In this document: positions 18,370 through 27,632 of the stretch, piece by piece
Layout of the letters: the number at the start of each line of letters is the position of its first letter
Position numbering within the stretch: the first letter of the stretch is position 1
Origin: Ignavibacteria bacterium
GTDB lineage: Bacteria > Bacteroidota > Ignavibacteria > Kapaibacteriales > UBA961
Assembly: GCA_947491315.1 (NCBI GenBank)
Contig: CANLII010000007.1
Location: 26,025-90,024 of the forward strand
Reading direction: 5' to 3'
Length of the DNA: 64,000 nucleotides
Made by a program: the position numbers and the translations under genes
Notes under the pieces: generated by a model
What the model was told of the DNA's origin: nothing
What the model saw: only the letters and a program-made list of their open reading frames with translations
Databases searched by the model: none

Positions 18370-20163
18370 TCATCGCAATTGAAGGGCCGACAAATGGGCA
18401 TACACTCCATTCTGTGCAAGCAATGCATCATGAGTTCCATATTCGATGATTGAACCTTTATCAAATACAGCTATTGCATCACAGTTTTTGATGGTTGATA
18501 ATCTATGTGCGATGATGATTGTGGTTCTCGATTCCATCAGTCTTTCCAATGCCTCACTGATGAGATGTTCCGAAGATGAGTCGAGTGAACTGGTTGCTTC
18601 ATCAAGGATCAAAATCGGTGGATTTTTGAGTATTGCTCTCGCGATTGCAATCCTCTGCCTTTGTCCGCCGGAAAGCGTGATTCCTCTTTCACCAACAAGG
18701 GTTTCATATCCTTCTGGGAATCGCTCAATGAATTCTTTGGCATTGGCAAGTTCCGCTGCTTGCTTAATCTCATCCAATTCAGCATGAATACTTCCATAGC
18801 GAATATTTTCGGCAATTGTCCCGCCGAAGAGCACGATGTCTTGTGGTACTATACTGATGGATGCTCGAATGCAGGACAAACCAAGTTCAGAAGCGGGGAT
18901 TCCATCATAGAAAATGGTTCCTTCGCTTGGCTGATAAAATTGTTGTAAGAGTGATGCTGTTGTGCTTTTGCCTGCGCCACTTTCACCAACGAATGCTATG
19001 CGTTGACCTGATTGAATTTCAAGATTGATGGATTTCAATGCCGGAATATCGGGTCTGGAAGGATAATGAAAATTCACATCTTTCAATGAAATCGAATGAA
19101 GAGGTCTGAATGATTTGTTTTGATCAATTGACTCAATCTTTTCGATATCTGTATCGAGAATTTCTCTTAATCTGACAGAAGCGCCGAGTGCCTTTTGAAT
19201 CTGACCCAGCAATTCGGCAAAACTTCCCATCGCCCCGCCCACAAACATCGCATAAATGAGGAATGTCGCAAAATCTCCGACGGTGATGGTGCCTTGTTGC
19301 ACAAGACTTCCGCCATACCAGATCACCCCGGCAATACCACCAAAAAAGGTGAAGAGAATGAATGACACAAATGCCGAGCGTAGTTTTGCGGTTCGAATCG
19401 CAAGATCAATCATATTCTGCAATGCACCTTGATAACGCTTTGTCTCAAATTGTTCATTGGTAAAGGATTTCACGCTTGAAATTGCTTGAAGTGTTTCCTC
19501 GATGATTGTTGCCGAGATCGCGAGTGCATCTTGTGTTTTTGTGCTTTGCTTTCTGATGAAGCGACCAAACATCACGGCAATCAATACAAGAATTGGTAAT
19601 GCCAGGAGAACAGGCAATGCAAGATCGAGTCCTGCAGTGAGAATAAAACCAATACCACCAATCATGAAAATGGTTTGTCGCAAGAGTTCGAGTATCGTAA
19701 AAGCAAAGGTATCTTGAATTTGGGACAGATCTGAAGATAATCTCGAGGAAAGTTCGCCCACTCTGCGTTCGGCAAAGAAATGCATCGGTAATCGAATGAT
19801 ATGATCGAATGCTTTGGTGCGCAATTCCGCGAGTGATGTCTCGGTGATGCGGGCAATGGTCATTGAAGCGAAGAATCGAATGGTACTTTGTACTGCGATC
19901 AAAATCAGGAGCCAAACTGCAAGCATGCCCGGTGAAGGAGCAATGCCGAAGAGTCCATGAGATTGTTCAGGATGAATGAAGCCATCGAGCATCGTCCCGA
20001 TCATGGCCGGAAAAATGAGTCCGATGGATGCCGTGATCAGCATGATGACGAGTGCCATAATGCCTTTTACTGCATGCGGCCTGTAAAAACTCAAGAGAAA
20101 TCTGATCTGTGCACCTGATTCACTTGAATTCATGCGCTTATTCTGTTGTTGATCCATGGTCAT
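18370..20163 (-). CDS. ABC exporter, fused permease and ATPase (MsbA/BmrA type)
   Basis: 597 aa half-transporter that should dimerise. Six membrane helices span about 25-320, with the inner-leaflet loop TRLR-like segment (HFFAERRVGELSSRLSSDLSQIQDTF). The nucleotide-binding domain has Walker A GESGAGKST, signature LSGGQRQRIAIARAI, Walker B ILILDEATSSLD and the H-loop IIAHRLSTIK. Relatives export lipids (MsbA), drugs or peptides; the substrate is unknown. An alternative start is ATG 20157. It is divergent from the Crp/Fnr gene. Confidence 0.9.
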   Translation of the reverse strand: MTMDQQQNKRMNSSESGAQIRFLLSFYRPHAVKGIMALVIMLITASIGLIFPAMIGTMLDGFIHPEQSHGLFGIAPSPGMLAVWLLILIAVQSTIRFFASMTIARITETSLAELRTKAFDHIIRLPMHFFAERRVGELSSRLSSDLSQIQDTFAFTILELLRQTIFMIGGIGFILTAGLDLALPVLLALPILVLIAVMFGRFIRKQSTKTQDALAISATIIEETLQAISSVKSFTNEQFETKRYQGALQNMIDLAIRTAKLRSAFVSFILFTFFGGIAGVIWYGGSLVQQGTITVGDFATFLIYAMFVGGAMGSFAELLGQIQKALGASVRLREILDTDIEKIESIDQNKSFRPLHSISLKDVNFHYPSRPDIPALKSINLEIQSGQRIAFVGESGAGKSTTASLLQQFYQPSEGTIFYDGIPASELGLSCIRASISIVPQDIVLFGGTIAENIRYGSIHAELDEIKQAAELANAKEFIERFPEGYETLVGERGITLSGGQRQRIAIARAILKNPPILILDEATSSLDSSSEHLISEALERLMESRTTIIIAHRLSTIKNCDAIAVFDKGSIIEYGTHDALLAQNGVYAHLSALQLR

Positions 20164-20194
20164 ATGTGTAGTGTTGCATTCTCCGAGTATTCCT

Positions 20195-20210
20195 AGAAGA
20201 ATCTTCTTCT
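20195..20210. promoter_or_regulatory. Inverted repeat between ABC exporter and Crp/Fnr gene
   Basis: AGAAGAA-TC-TTCTTCT, a perfect 7-bp inverted repeat with a 2-nt centre in the 104-bp divergent intergenic region. It could be an operator for either gene. It does not resemble the Crp/Fnr consensus (TTGAT/TGTGA half-sites). Confidence 0.35.
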
Positions 20211-20267
20211 AATGTGGGTGAATACATCGGGAATTCTCATTTTTGCCAAAACATTTACAAAATTACA

Positions 20268-20948
20268 ATGAAAACACTCGATACATTCACCAATCCGGCA
20301 TTTCCTTCCAATGAACAGCCAATTACCGATTGGCCCGAGGAGTTTTTCTTTCTTAAAGGAGTTGATCATTCAGTCATTTCCATGAAGAAAGGAGAAAAAG
20401 TGTTCACCGAAGGCGAAGGATGCGGTCGTTTGGGATTCATCATCTCTGGAACCATCAAAGTGTTCAAAGACAGTCCAAGTGGCAGGTCTATGACGCTCTA
20501 TCGCATTGGTCGTGGTGAAAGTTGCATGCTCTCGATGTCATGTGCTTTGTCGAATCCCATCCATCAGGCATCTGCCATGGTTGAGGATGATGCATGGGTG
20601 ATCACGCTCAGACCAGATATCTTCAGAACACTCATGAATGATTCCGAAGATGCAAGAAATTTTGTATTCACGCAATTTGCGCTTCGCATGACAGATAATA
20701 TGGTGCTTATTGAAGAAGTGGTATTTAAGAGAATGGATCAAAGACTCGCCGATATACTCATCGAGCGCTCGCAATCCGGCGGGGAAATCATCAAGATGAC
20801 GCATGAAGAATTGGCCACTGAACTTGGAACGGCTCGTGAAGTGATTAGTAGATTATTAAAAGAACTTGAGTTAACCGGACTCGTCAGACTGCAAAGAGGA
20901 AGCATTGAAATCTTGGATCTGAAAGCTTTGTCCAAAAAAGGAGCATGA
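20268..20948 (+). CDS. Crp/Fnr-family transcriptional regulator
   Basis: 226 aa. An N-terminal cyclic-nucleotide-binding-like beta-roll spans about 35-150 (FTEGEGCGRLGFIISGTIKVFKD), with a long dimerisation helix and a C-terminal winged helix-turn-helix (MTHEELATELGTAREVISRLLKELELTGLVRLQRGSIEILD). The absence of an FNR-type N-terminal Cys cluster argues against a [4Fe-4S] oxygen sensor. The effector is unknown. ATG 20268 is chosen, since the longer version from 20214 shares no family similarity. DUF4286 and MBL genes follow within a few bases and may be in the same operon. Confidence 0.87.
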   Translation: MKTLDTFTNPAFPSNEQPITDWPEEFFFLKGVDHSVISMKKGEKVFTEGEGCGRLGFIISGTIKVFKDSPSGRSMTLYRIGRGESCMLSMSCALSNPIHQASAMVEDDAWVITLRPDIFRTLMNDSEDARNFVFTQFALRMTDNMVLIEEVVFKRMDQRLADILIERSQSGGEIIKMTHEELATELGTAREVISRLLKELELTGLVRLQRGSIEILDLKALSKKGA

Positions 20949-20949
20949 T

Positions 20950-21282
20950 ATGTCGGCCTATTATGAAGTCACCATGGAAGTTGATTCCTCCATTGCCGAA
21001 GAATGGGTGGAATATATGCGCTCGGAACATATCCCTGAAGTGATGCATACAGGTGTATTCTCATCATGTCAATTCCTGAGAATCATCGAGCCTGCCAAAG
21101 AAGGATTTGAATGTTTCCGGATCACCTATGAAGCAAAGAATTTATCAGCCATTCAGGAATATCGTGCTGAAATGTCTCCCGAATTGCAAAGAAAACATAA
21201 TGAGCGCTATGGCGAATATGCAAAAGGTTCGAGAAGAGAAATGATCGGTGAATTCGGCATCACTTTCATGGAACAATCTTGA
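20950..21282 (+). CDS. DUF4286 family protein
   Basis: 110 aa soluble protein beginning with a strand-rich ferredoxin-like stretch (YYEVTMEVDSSIAEEWVEYMRSEHIPEVM), then FSSCQFLRI and a conserved ELQRKHNERYG tail. This pattern is that of the Bacteroidota DUF4286 family, related to dimeric alpha/beta-barrel proteins. The function is unknown. It begins 2 nt after the regulator stop with GGAG as ribosome binding site, and its stop overlaps the MBL start (TGATG). Confidence 0.75.
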   Translation: MSAYYEVTMEVDSSIAEEWVEYMRSEHIPEVMHTGVFSSCQFLRIIEPAKEGFECFRITYEAKNLSAIQEYRAEMSPELQRKHNERYGEYAKGSRREMIGEFGITFMEQS

Positions 21283-21950
21283 TGGAACAGATGAAAATCT
21301 ATTCGATTCCAAAAGCTGAACATTTGCAAGTTCTCTGCATCGAAGCTGGACCAGTTGCTACCAATGGCTATATGCTCATGGACATGGATTCAAAAACAGC
21401 AATCATCATTGATGCTCCACATCAAAGCGTGAAACTTTTTGAGGTCTATGCCGAGGAAAAAGAATTGAAGATTTCCGCATTATGGCTCACGCATACGCAT
21501 TGGGATCATACAGCCGATGCAGAATTGTGTGCTGAAAAAGGTATGGACATTCTTGTCCATCCACTTGATGCCTATCGCTTGCTTGATCAATCTGCTCATA
21601 CTGTATGGCCACTTCCATTCACACTGGGAAATGTGCAATACACAGGTATGATCGAGCAAGGGGATTTTCTCACTTGCGGAGACTGGAACTGCAAAGTACT
21701 CCATACACCAGGACATACCGAAGGTGGCGTATGTTTTGTGGATCACTTGCATTCTTGCATCTTTGCCGGTGACACATTGTTTGCAGGAAGCATCGGCAGG
21801 ACGGATTTACCCGGTGGCGACATGAATACATTGCTCAATTCCATCAAGAATTCTTTGCTCGAATTGCCTGAAGACATGATAGTGTTTCCGGGTCATGGTC
21901 CACTGACAACCATTGGTGATGAAAAAGAAAGTAATCCATTTTTACATTGA
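21282..21950 (+). CDS. MBL-fold metallo-hydrolase, glyoxalase II-like
   Basis: 222 aa. The metal-binding motif is HTHWDH (His71, His73, Asp75, His76), followed by His in LHTPGHTEGG, Asp in FAGDTLF and the final His in VFPGHGP, a full di-metal set. The compact length and AGDTLFAGSIGRTDLPGG segment are typical of YcbL/GloB-like hydrolases acting on thioesters such as S-lactoylglutathione or related substrates. ATG 21282 overlaps the upstream stop, giving translational coupling. ATG 21291 is an alternative. Confidence 0.87.
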   Translation: MEQMKIYSIPKAEHLQVLCIEAGPVATNGYMLMDMDSKTAIIIDAPHQSVKLFEVYAEEKELKISALWLTHTHWDHTADAELCAEKGMDILVHPLDAYRLLDQSAHTVWPLPFTLGNVQYTGMIEQGDFLTCGDWNCKVLHTPGHTEGGVCFVDHLHSCIFAGDTLFAGSIGRTDLPGGDMNTLLNSIKNSLLELPEDMIVFPGHGPLTTIGDEKESNPFLH

Positions 21951-21979
21951 AATCCATCTGATTTCACGGACATATTTTA

Positions 21980-22498
21980 ATGATGAACAACTATTCATAT
22001 TTCAGTAATAGAGTACTCACCATCCTTTCTCTAATTTGCATCTCATTGTTTGCGGGATGTTACTCTTTTACTGGTGGATCCGTTCCGGATCATCTGAAGA
22101 CAATAAGTCTGACGGCCGTTCAAGATAATAGCGGTTTTGGAAATCCTCGATTCAGAGATGTGCTCACGAGGAGTTTACTTGATAAATTTCGTAATGACAA
22201 TACCCTCGTTCTTGTTGAGTCCAATGGCGATGCCCAATTGCAGTCCACCATCATTCGAATAAATGATGATGTTGTATCGGTCAGCCCCGGTGAAGTTGAA
22301 AGAGAAAGAAGAATTACCGTATCGGTGGAAACCGACTACACAGATTATGTGAAAAGAAAGCAAGTCTGGAAAAGAACATTCTCAAACTTTCAAGTTTATC
22401 TCATCAGTCAGGGACAGCAAGCCAGAGAAGATGCAGTAATCGCTGCTTTGCAGCAAATTGGCGAAGATATTCTTCTTGCCGTAGTATCGGGATGGTGA
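21980..22498 (+). CDS. lptE: LptE-type LPS-assembly lipoprotein
   Basis: 172 aa. A signal peptide ends in a lipobox (SLFAGC; lipid-modified Cys about 27). YSFTGGSVPDHLKTISL, a later DRFRND-like RSLLDKFRNDNTLVLV segment and the C-terminal REDAVIAALQQIGEDILL match the LptE/RlpB-like family of FCB bacteria. LptE sits in the outer membrane with LptD and places lipopolysaccharide in the outer leaflet. The FCB branch is divergent from E. coli LptE, so the role is inferred. The GT2 gene follows 48 bp later. Confidence 0.78.
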   Translation: MMNNYSYFSNRVLTILSLICISLFAGCYSFTGGSVPDHLKTISLTAVQDNSGFGNPRFRDVLTRSLLDKFRNDNTLVLVESNGDAQLQSTIIRINDDVVSVSPGEVERERRITVSVETDYTDYVKRKQVWKRTFSNFQVYLISQGQQAREDAVIAALQQIGEDILLAVVSGW

Positions 22499-22546
22499 TC
22501 CCGTTTACCGGGCAAACATTCATTCACTCTTATCCCAACACATACC

Positions 22547-23998
22547 ATGGAAGTTGCAATACTTATTGTGTACTTTATCTCTCTCAGTATCCTATTTGCA
22601 TTTGGTCTTCACGGACTAGTGATGATTTACTATTATCACAAAACCAGAGCCTATGCAACACCGGATATAGAACTCCCCGAAGTACTTCCCATGGTCACGG
22701 TGCAATTGCCGGTTTTCAATGAAGTATATGTCATTGAAAGACTTGTAAATGCCGTTTGTGAAATGGATTACCCCAAAGACAAATTAGAAATTCAATTGCT
22801 TGATGATTCCACTGATGAAACAGTTGAAGTATCACGCCGTTTGGTGGCTGAATGGGCTTCACGCGGATTTGACATCAAACACATACATCGCATTGATAGA
22901 ACTGGCTTCAAGGCAGGTGCTTTGAAGAGTGGCCTTGAAAAAGCCAAAGGTGAATTCGTGGCGATTTTTGATGCTGACTTTGTTCCCAATAGCGATTTTT
23001 TGATGAAAACCATTCCGCATTTCCGCAATGATGGAGTTGGCATGGTACAAACCCGCTGGGAACACTTAAATGAAGATTATTCCTATCTCACTCGCGCTCA
23101 AGCTTTGGCTCTTGATGGTCATTTCGTGATCGAGCAACAAGTTCGTAATAAAGCCGGATTTTTTATCAATTTCAATGGTACTGCTGGAATTTGGAGAAAG
23201 TCCTGCATCTTCGATGCCGGAAATTGGCATGCAGACACATTGGCCGAGGATTTGGATTTAAGTTATCGCGCTCAGCTTCGCGGTTGGAAATTCGTCTTTT
23301 TGAATGATGTCACCTCACCGGCTGAATTGCCTGCTGACATCAATGGTTTGAAGACTCAGCAATTCCGTTGGACAAAAGGCGCTGTAGAAACTGCGAAGAA
23401 ATTATTGCCTCTTGTATGGAAATCAAAATTTCCAATGAAGATTAAATTGGAATGCACGGTACATTTGACAAGTAATATCGTCTTTCCATTCATTCTTCTC
23501 ACGGCATTTTTGAATGTACCTTTGGTTGTGATTAAGAATACGGTTGAAGGATATGATTCAATCTTCACCATGATGGGAATCTTTGTGCTTGCCTCAATCA
23601 GCACATTCATGTTTTACATGTATGCACAAAGAGCAATCCATCTTGACTGGCGCCGTAGATTGATGCTGTTTCCGGTCTTCATGGCAGGCAGTATGGGTTT
23701 TGCTGTGAATAATACGAAAGCTGTGTTTGAAGCATTGACAGGCAAGAAATCTGCATTTCTCCGCACTCCGAAATATAAAATCGTTGGTGCTGAAGGCGAT
23801 TGGAAAAAGAAGAAATATGTGCAAAAGAAAATTGGTGGTGCGGTGTTCATGGAATTATTCTTCACATTATATTTCATAGTCGGCATTTCAATTTCACTGT
23901 TCTATCTTGAAATTGCCGCAATCCCATTTCAATTGCTCTTTTTGGCGGGATTTGGTACTGTAGGCGTATTGTCTCTTAGACATGCCCTCGAGAGTTAA
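22547..23998 (+). CDS. Family 2 processive glycosyltransferase (cellulose synthase-like)
   Basis: 483 aa. An N-terminal membrane helix is followed by a GT-A domain (MVTVQLPVFNEVYVIERLV; LDDSTDET; FDADFVP; EDLDLSYRAQLRGWK) and the QQFRW motif (TQQFRWTKGA) of processive beta-glycosyltransferases. Four C-terminal membrane helices follow (about 300-480). Relatives include cellulose synthase-like proteins and bacterial glycosyl- or glucosylceramide-type synthases. The product is unknown: it may be an exported polysaccharide or a glycolipid. A terminator-like hairpin follows at 24038. Confidence 0.88.
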   Translation: MEVAILIVYFISLSILFAFGLHGLVMIYYYHKTRAYATPDIELPEVLPMVTVQLPVFNEVYVIERLVNAVCEMDYPKDKLEIQLLDDSTDETVEVSRRLVAEWASRGFDIKHIHRIDRTGFKAGALKSGLEKAKGEFVAIFDADFVPNSDFLMKTIPHFRNDGVGMVQTRWEHLNEDYSYLTRAQALALDGHFVIEQQVRNKAGFFINFNGTAGIWRKSCIFDAGNWHADTLAEDLDLSYRAQLRGWKFVFLNDVTSPAELPADINGLKTQQFRWTKGAVETAKKLLPLVWKSKFPMKIKLECTVHLTSNIVFPFILLTAFLNVPLVVIKNTVEGYDSIFTMMGIFVLASISTFMFYMYAQRAIHLDWRRRLMLFPVFMAGSMGFAVNNTKAVFEALTGKKSAFLRTPKYKIVGAEGDWKKKKYVQKKIGGAVFMELFFTLYFIVGISISLFYLEIAAIPFQLLFLAGFGTVGVLSLRHALES

Positions 23999-24037
23999 GA
24001 TTCCACTCATTCAAGACTCTTAAATTCTGTAATTTTG

Positions 24038-24068
24038 AAGGTGTTCGATTGAAACGGACACCTTTTTT
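24038..24068 (+). terminator. Rho-independent terminator after GT2 gene
   Basis: A 10-bp stem (AAGGTGTTCG / CGGACACCTT, one G-U pair) with a 7-nt loop followed by a T-run, 40 nt after the GT2 stop. Confidence 0.75.
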
Positions 24069-24082
24069 ATTGAGGATATATC

Positions 24083-25063
24083 ATGAAACTCATTACTTTT
24101 CAGCTAGCTCCTAATGTGGAGCGTTTGGGATTCCTTTTGAATGATCGTGTATTCGACATTGCTTCATTGCGAGATGGAGCTCAATCCAATGATCAATTCA
24201 TATTACCATATTTGCCTTCGGAGATTTTATCATTCTTGAGACTCGGTGCTCCTGCGATGCATGATGCCAAAATATTGAATGAAATGGCGCCATCAATGAT
24301 GCATCTGGGAACCCCCGTTTCAGAAGTCAAATTGATGTCACCCATACCTAGACCAACATCCATGCGTGATGGATATGCATTCAGACAGCATGTTGAGGCG
24401 GCACGCAGAAATCGTGGACTCGAGATGATTCCCGAATTTGATGAGATTCCGATTTTCTATTTCACGAATCATCAGGCGGTATTTGGTCCGGGACCAATCA
24501 CCGTGCGCCCGATGCATTTGGACCAATTGGATTTTGAACTTGAAGTTGCGATTGTCATCGGTAAACAAGGAAGTGATATCCCAGTTTCTGAAGCAGACTC
24601 ATATATAGCAGGTTTCATGGTGATGAATGACTGGAGTGCTCGAGCAATGCAAATGCATGAAATGAAGCTGAATCTTGGTCCTGCAAAAGGAAAAGATTTT
24701 GCAACTACTCTTGGTCCATGGCTTGTGACAATGGATGAACTTGCTTCTATGAAAATTGATACGCCGAATGGTGCAACCTATGATTTGGAGATGACTTGCA
24801 CTTTAAATGGCGAACGCGTATCACTCGGTAATGTGAAAGACATGTCATGGACATTTGCTCAAATTATCGAGCGAGCCAGTTATGGTGTAACATTGCATCC
24901 GGGTGATGTGATTGGTTCCGGAACATGCGGAACAGGTTGCTTTTTGGAATTGAATGGTAGTAAAGTCTATAATCCACCATTATGGGTGAAAGAGGGTGAT
25001 ACAGTTGTATGTTCCATTGATGCACTCGGCTCCCTGTCCAATTCAATTGAGGTACAACGCTAA
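24083..25063 (+). CDS. Fumarylacetoacetate hydrolase family protein
   Basis: 326 aa. The FAH catalytic fold is visible, with metal ligands in [11 protein letters not shown] (two Glu) and [11 protein letters not shown] (Asp), and [17 protein letters not shown], which resembles bacterial fumarylacetoacetases. [22 protein letters not shown] completes the domain. It probably cleaves or hydrates a 1,3-dicarbonyl acid; a fumarylacetoacetase role in tyrosine breakdown is likely but unproven. Start ATG 24083 has a GAGG site. The stop and next start overlap (TAATG) with the sugar epimerase, although the functions look unrelated. Confidence 0.85.
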   Translation: MKLITFQLAPNVERLGFLLNDRVFDIASLRDGAQSNDQFILPYLPSEILSFLRLGAPAMHDAKILNEMAPSMMHLGTPVSEVKLMSPIPRPTSMRDGYAFRQHVEAARRNRGLEMIPEFDEIPIFYFTNHQAVFGPGPITVRPMHLDQLDFELEVAIVIGKQGSDIPVSEADSYIAGFMVMNDWSARAMQMHEMKLNLGPAKGKDFATTLGPWLVTMDELASMKIDTPNGATYDLEMTCTLNGERVSLGNVKDMSWTFAQIIERASYGVTLHPGDVIGSGTCGTGCFLELNGSKVYNPPLWVKEGDTVVCSIDALGSLSNSIEVQR

Positions 25064-26007
25064 TGCCTCGCATACTCATCACCGGTGGTGCCGGATTCCT
25101 TGGATCTCATCTCTGCGAAACATTCATTGAGAATGGATATCATGTTATTTGCATGGACAATCTCATCACGGGATCACCTGAAAATATTGCTCATTTGATG
25201 GGTAATGAAACCTTCCGTTTTATACATCATGATGTGACAGAGTATATGTATGTAGATGGTGATTTGGATGCCATTCTGCATTTCGCATCTCCTGCATCTC
25301 CCGTTGATTATTTGCGCTATCCTATTCAAACATTAAAAGTGGGCTCGCTTGGAACGCATAAAGCATTGGGTTTGGCAAAAGCTAAGAATGCTAGGTTCCT
25401 GCTTGCAAGCACAAGCGAAGTCTATGGCGATCCACTCATTCATCCGCAGGAAGAAATGTACTGGGGAAATGTGAATCCCGTGGGCATTCGAGGTGTCTAT
25501 GATGAGGCAAAACGGTTTGCTGAAGCCATGACGATGGCATATCATCGATATCATGGACTCGAAACACGCATTGTCCGAATTTTTAATACATATGGTCCGC
25601 GCATGCGCATCGAAGATGGAAGAGCGATTCCGGCTTTTATGTCACAAGCATTGCGTGGCGAAGATATCACCGTTTTTGGCGATGGTTCACAAACACGCTC
25701 GGTATGCTATGTTGATGATTTGGTTGATGGCATTTATAGATTGCTGCTATCTGATGAATCCAATCCCGTGAATATTGGTAATCCCAATGAAATTTCAATG
25801 CTTGATTTAGCAAAAGAAATTCTTGAAATATCAGGTTCCAATTCAAAAATCATCTTTAAGGATTTACCACAGGATGATCCCAAGGTGCGACAACCAGATA
25901 TCACGAGAGCTCGAGCAATTCTGGATTGGGAACCACATGTACAGCGCCGTGAAGGATTACTTAAAACATTGGAGTATTTCAAAAAAGCACTTAGGAAGGA
26001 ATCATGA
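25063..26007 (+). CDS. UDP-glucuronate decarboxylase (UDP-xylose synthase)-type SDR
   Basis: 314 aa extended short-chain dehydrogenase. The NAD-binding motif is [11 protein letters not shown] at 7-17. The catalytic Tyr/Lys pair lies in [17 protein letters not shown], preceded by STSEVYGDP and the UXS-typical [63 protein letters not shown] is also characteristic. It would convert UDP-glucuronate to UDP-xylose for surface polysaccharide. Its start overlaps the FAH stop and its stop overlaps nfu (ATGA). Confidence 0.87.
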   Translation: MPRILITGGAGFLGSHLCETFIENGYHVICMDNLITGSPENIAHLMGNETFRFIHHDVTEYMYVDGDLDAILHFASPASPVDYLRYPIQTLKVGSLGTHKALGLAKAKNARFLLASTSEVYGDPLIHPQEEMYWGNVNPVGIRGVYDEAKRFAEAMTMAYHRYHGLETRIVRIFNTYGPRMRIEDGRAIPAFMSQALRGEDITVFGDGSQTRSVCYVDDLVDGIYRLLLSDESNPVNIGNPNEISMLDLAKEILEISGSNSKIIFKDLPQDDPKVRQPDITRARAILDWEPHVQRREGLLKTLEYFKKALRKES

Positions 26008-26246
26008 ATCAAGACTTGATTATTCGCGTTCAAGAAGTGATCGATGCTGAAATTAAACCAATGATCGAAAGAGATGGTGGTTCAATCGAGCTTATTTCTA
26101 TTGATGAGCAAGGCATCGTGAAAGTGAGACTCAATGGTGCATGCTCCAAGTGTAGTGCATCCTCTATCACATTGCATGGTGGCATTGAGCGTATTCTACG
26201 GAAAAGATTTCCTGAAATACAGTCTGCTGCACTTGCTGATGCATAA
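26004..26246 (+). CDS. NifU C-terminal-domain (Nfu) iron-sulfur scaffold protein
   Basis: 80 aa stand-alone Nfu domain: [20 protein letters not shown] then [27 protein letters not shown]. The CxxC at Cys47/Cys50 binds a [4Fe-4S] cluster shared by two subunits for delivery to apo-proteins. The start overlaps the epimerase stop (ATGA). The protein is complete, and a broken pseudouridine-synthase gene begins directly after it. Confidence 0.9.
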   Translation: MNQDLIIRVQEVIDAEIKPMIERDGGSIELISIDEQGIVKVRLNGACSKCSASSITLHGGIERILRKRFPEIQSAALADA

Positions 26247-26248
26247 AG

Positions 26249-26555
26249 AAGAATCATCTCACGCTCTCTGTACATGAAATATCCTTAGCAGCAATATCCA
26301 AATACTCGGTTTTCACTTGTCGAAACGGAATTACAAACGGGGAGAAGACATCAAATACGAAAGCATTCTGCGCATCTCAGACATCCCATCGCGGGAGATG
26401 TTCGCTATGAAGATGGTACATTCAATATGCTCTTTGTACTATCACTGCAATTCATACACCCAATCACGCAAAATGAAATCGCAATCAAGTATGATCCTCG
26501 GCAAGAAGATGCTGCACTCGATGTTTTCTGCGACTATCATGGCTTCAGTTTTTGA
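26249..26555 (+). pseudogene. RluA/TruC-family pseudouridine synthase remnant (5'-truncated and frameshifted)
   Basis: No gene start exists here, but the frame 26289-26555 (88 codons, directly after an in-frame TAG at 26286) encodes a clear C-terminal RluA-family sequence: YPNTRFSLVETELQTGRRHQ, then IRKHSAHLRHPIAGDVRY and a final FIHP segment. TGRxHQIR and HPIxGD are signature motifs of RluA/RluC/TruC tRNA or rRNA pseudouridine synthases. Another frame just upstream (26249-26290, HLTLSVHEISLAA) also reads like the family, implying a frameshift near 26290. The catalytic HRLD region is gone, since nfu ends at 26246. The usual LHA motif before FIHP also appears deleted. An assembly indel could explain the frameshift but not the missing 5' half. 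Confidence 0.72.
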
Positions 26556-26559
26556 TTGA

Positions 26560-27543
26560 TTATTGTTTTTCAATCAATGTACCGGTCTTGAAAAAATCCG
26601 ACCATTCTTGAATCAACTTCTTGGATAATTTCTTTTCTTTCACTGCCCTGAAATTCCCATAGATGGTTTCTTTACCTTTGATTATATGCCATAATTGAGA
26701 TTCAGGTTTTTTGTGATTCATGGTTTTTGGAGCTTCCATCACGACAATCATCCATGGATTTTGACCCTTCTCATTTTCTTCAATGATGCGCATGGTTGCT
26801 TTTGGAGCCCGATTGCGAAATTCCTCTCGGACATTGACAATGAAATCTTTAAGTGAAGTGTTTGTATCGAATCCTCGAACAGTCAACATTGCCCCATATT
26901 CTGTCCATGTGTCGGGATTTTCATTATTCTTTAAATACTCAATCAAACGAAATGTCGAATCTTCTGAAGAACCTTGCATATTCCATCCTTGTTCAACCGG
27001 CCATTTGAGAACATACCATTCGGTTGAATCCCAAGTATTCCCGCAATGCTTCTGATATAAATCCGCTCCTTCTTTGTCGCCCATTTGCATAGCATGAAAA
27101 AAATCCGTGCATCCTGAAACAGTATATCCAAGATATGAAAGAATCTGTCCTCGCATTGTGCGATTTGGTGGATAATCAGGATTTATCTGAATTGCTTTGT
27201 CAAGATGGGGCAATGCGCCTACATGGTTGTTTTCGGAAAGATATGTGATGGCTACCGAATAATACAAATCCAGATTCATGGGATCCTTGTCGAGATATTT
27301 CAGGTAATCAGCTCTTGCATCTTGCTGATTTCCCAAAGACATATGACAAGTGCCCCTTCCGATATATGATTCTACTTGATTTGTATCCAATTCCAATGCT
27401 TTTGTATAGTCTTCAATAGCTCCTTTGAGATCCTGCATGGCATGTTTCACGGTTGCCGATGCAATATACTCCTTAACAGTTTTTTGCGCTTGAGCAAAAG
27501 ATGTACAACTACAGAACAAAAAGAGAGTGATGATTGTTTTCAT
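26560..27543 (-). CDS. Exported TPR protein with uncharacterised C-terminal domain
   Basis: 327 aa from ATG 27543. The N-terminus MKTIITLFLFCSCTSFAQAQ is a signal peptide. Three or so TPRs follow (about 25-150: AMQDLKGAIEDYTKALELDTNQVESYIGRGTCHMSLG). The C-terminal 170 residues, with paired Trp (ESQLWHIIKGKETIYGNF), belong to no family I know. Role unknown; probably periplasmic. It is convergent with the pseudogene, 5 nt apart. Confidence 0.72.
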   Translation of the reverse strand: MKTIITLFLFCSCTSFAQAQKTVKEYIASATVKHAMQDLKGAIEDYTKALELDTNQVESYIGRGTCHMSLGNQQDARADYLKYLDKDPMNLDLYYSVAITYLSENNHVGALPHLDKAIQINPDYPPNRTMRGQILSYLGYTVSGCTDFFHAMQMGDKEGADLYQKHCGNTWDSTEWYVLKWPVEQGWNMQGSSEDSTFRLIEYLKNNENPDTWTEYGAMLTVRGFDTNTSLKDFIVNVREEFRNRAPKATMRIIEENEKGQNPWMIVVMEAPKTMNHKKPESQLWHIIKGKETIYGNFRAVKEKKLSKKLIQEWSDFFKTGTLIEKQ

Positions 27544-27601
27544 GATGCGTATCCAAATGTGCATTACAAATTACTAAGGTTGTTGGAAATGATGAAGAAA
27601 G

Positions 27602-27609
27602 TATATTTG
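27602..27609 (+). promoter_or_regulatory. TAnnTTTG promoter box upstream of the pdxB-like gene
   Basis: TATATTTG ending 23 nt before the GTG start at 27633. TTG triplets lie 19 and 22 nt further upstream, the distance of a Bacteroidota -33 element. Confidence 0.5.
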
Positions 27610-27632
27610 TAAGCACTTCTCAATGGCCTGCC

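Noticed and set aside
26317..26559. 80-codon ORF after nfu
   Set aside because: Its sequence is meaningless, whereas another frame over the same bases encodes RluA-family motifs; it is the out-of-frame shadow of the pseudogene.
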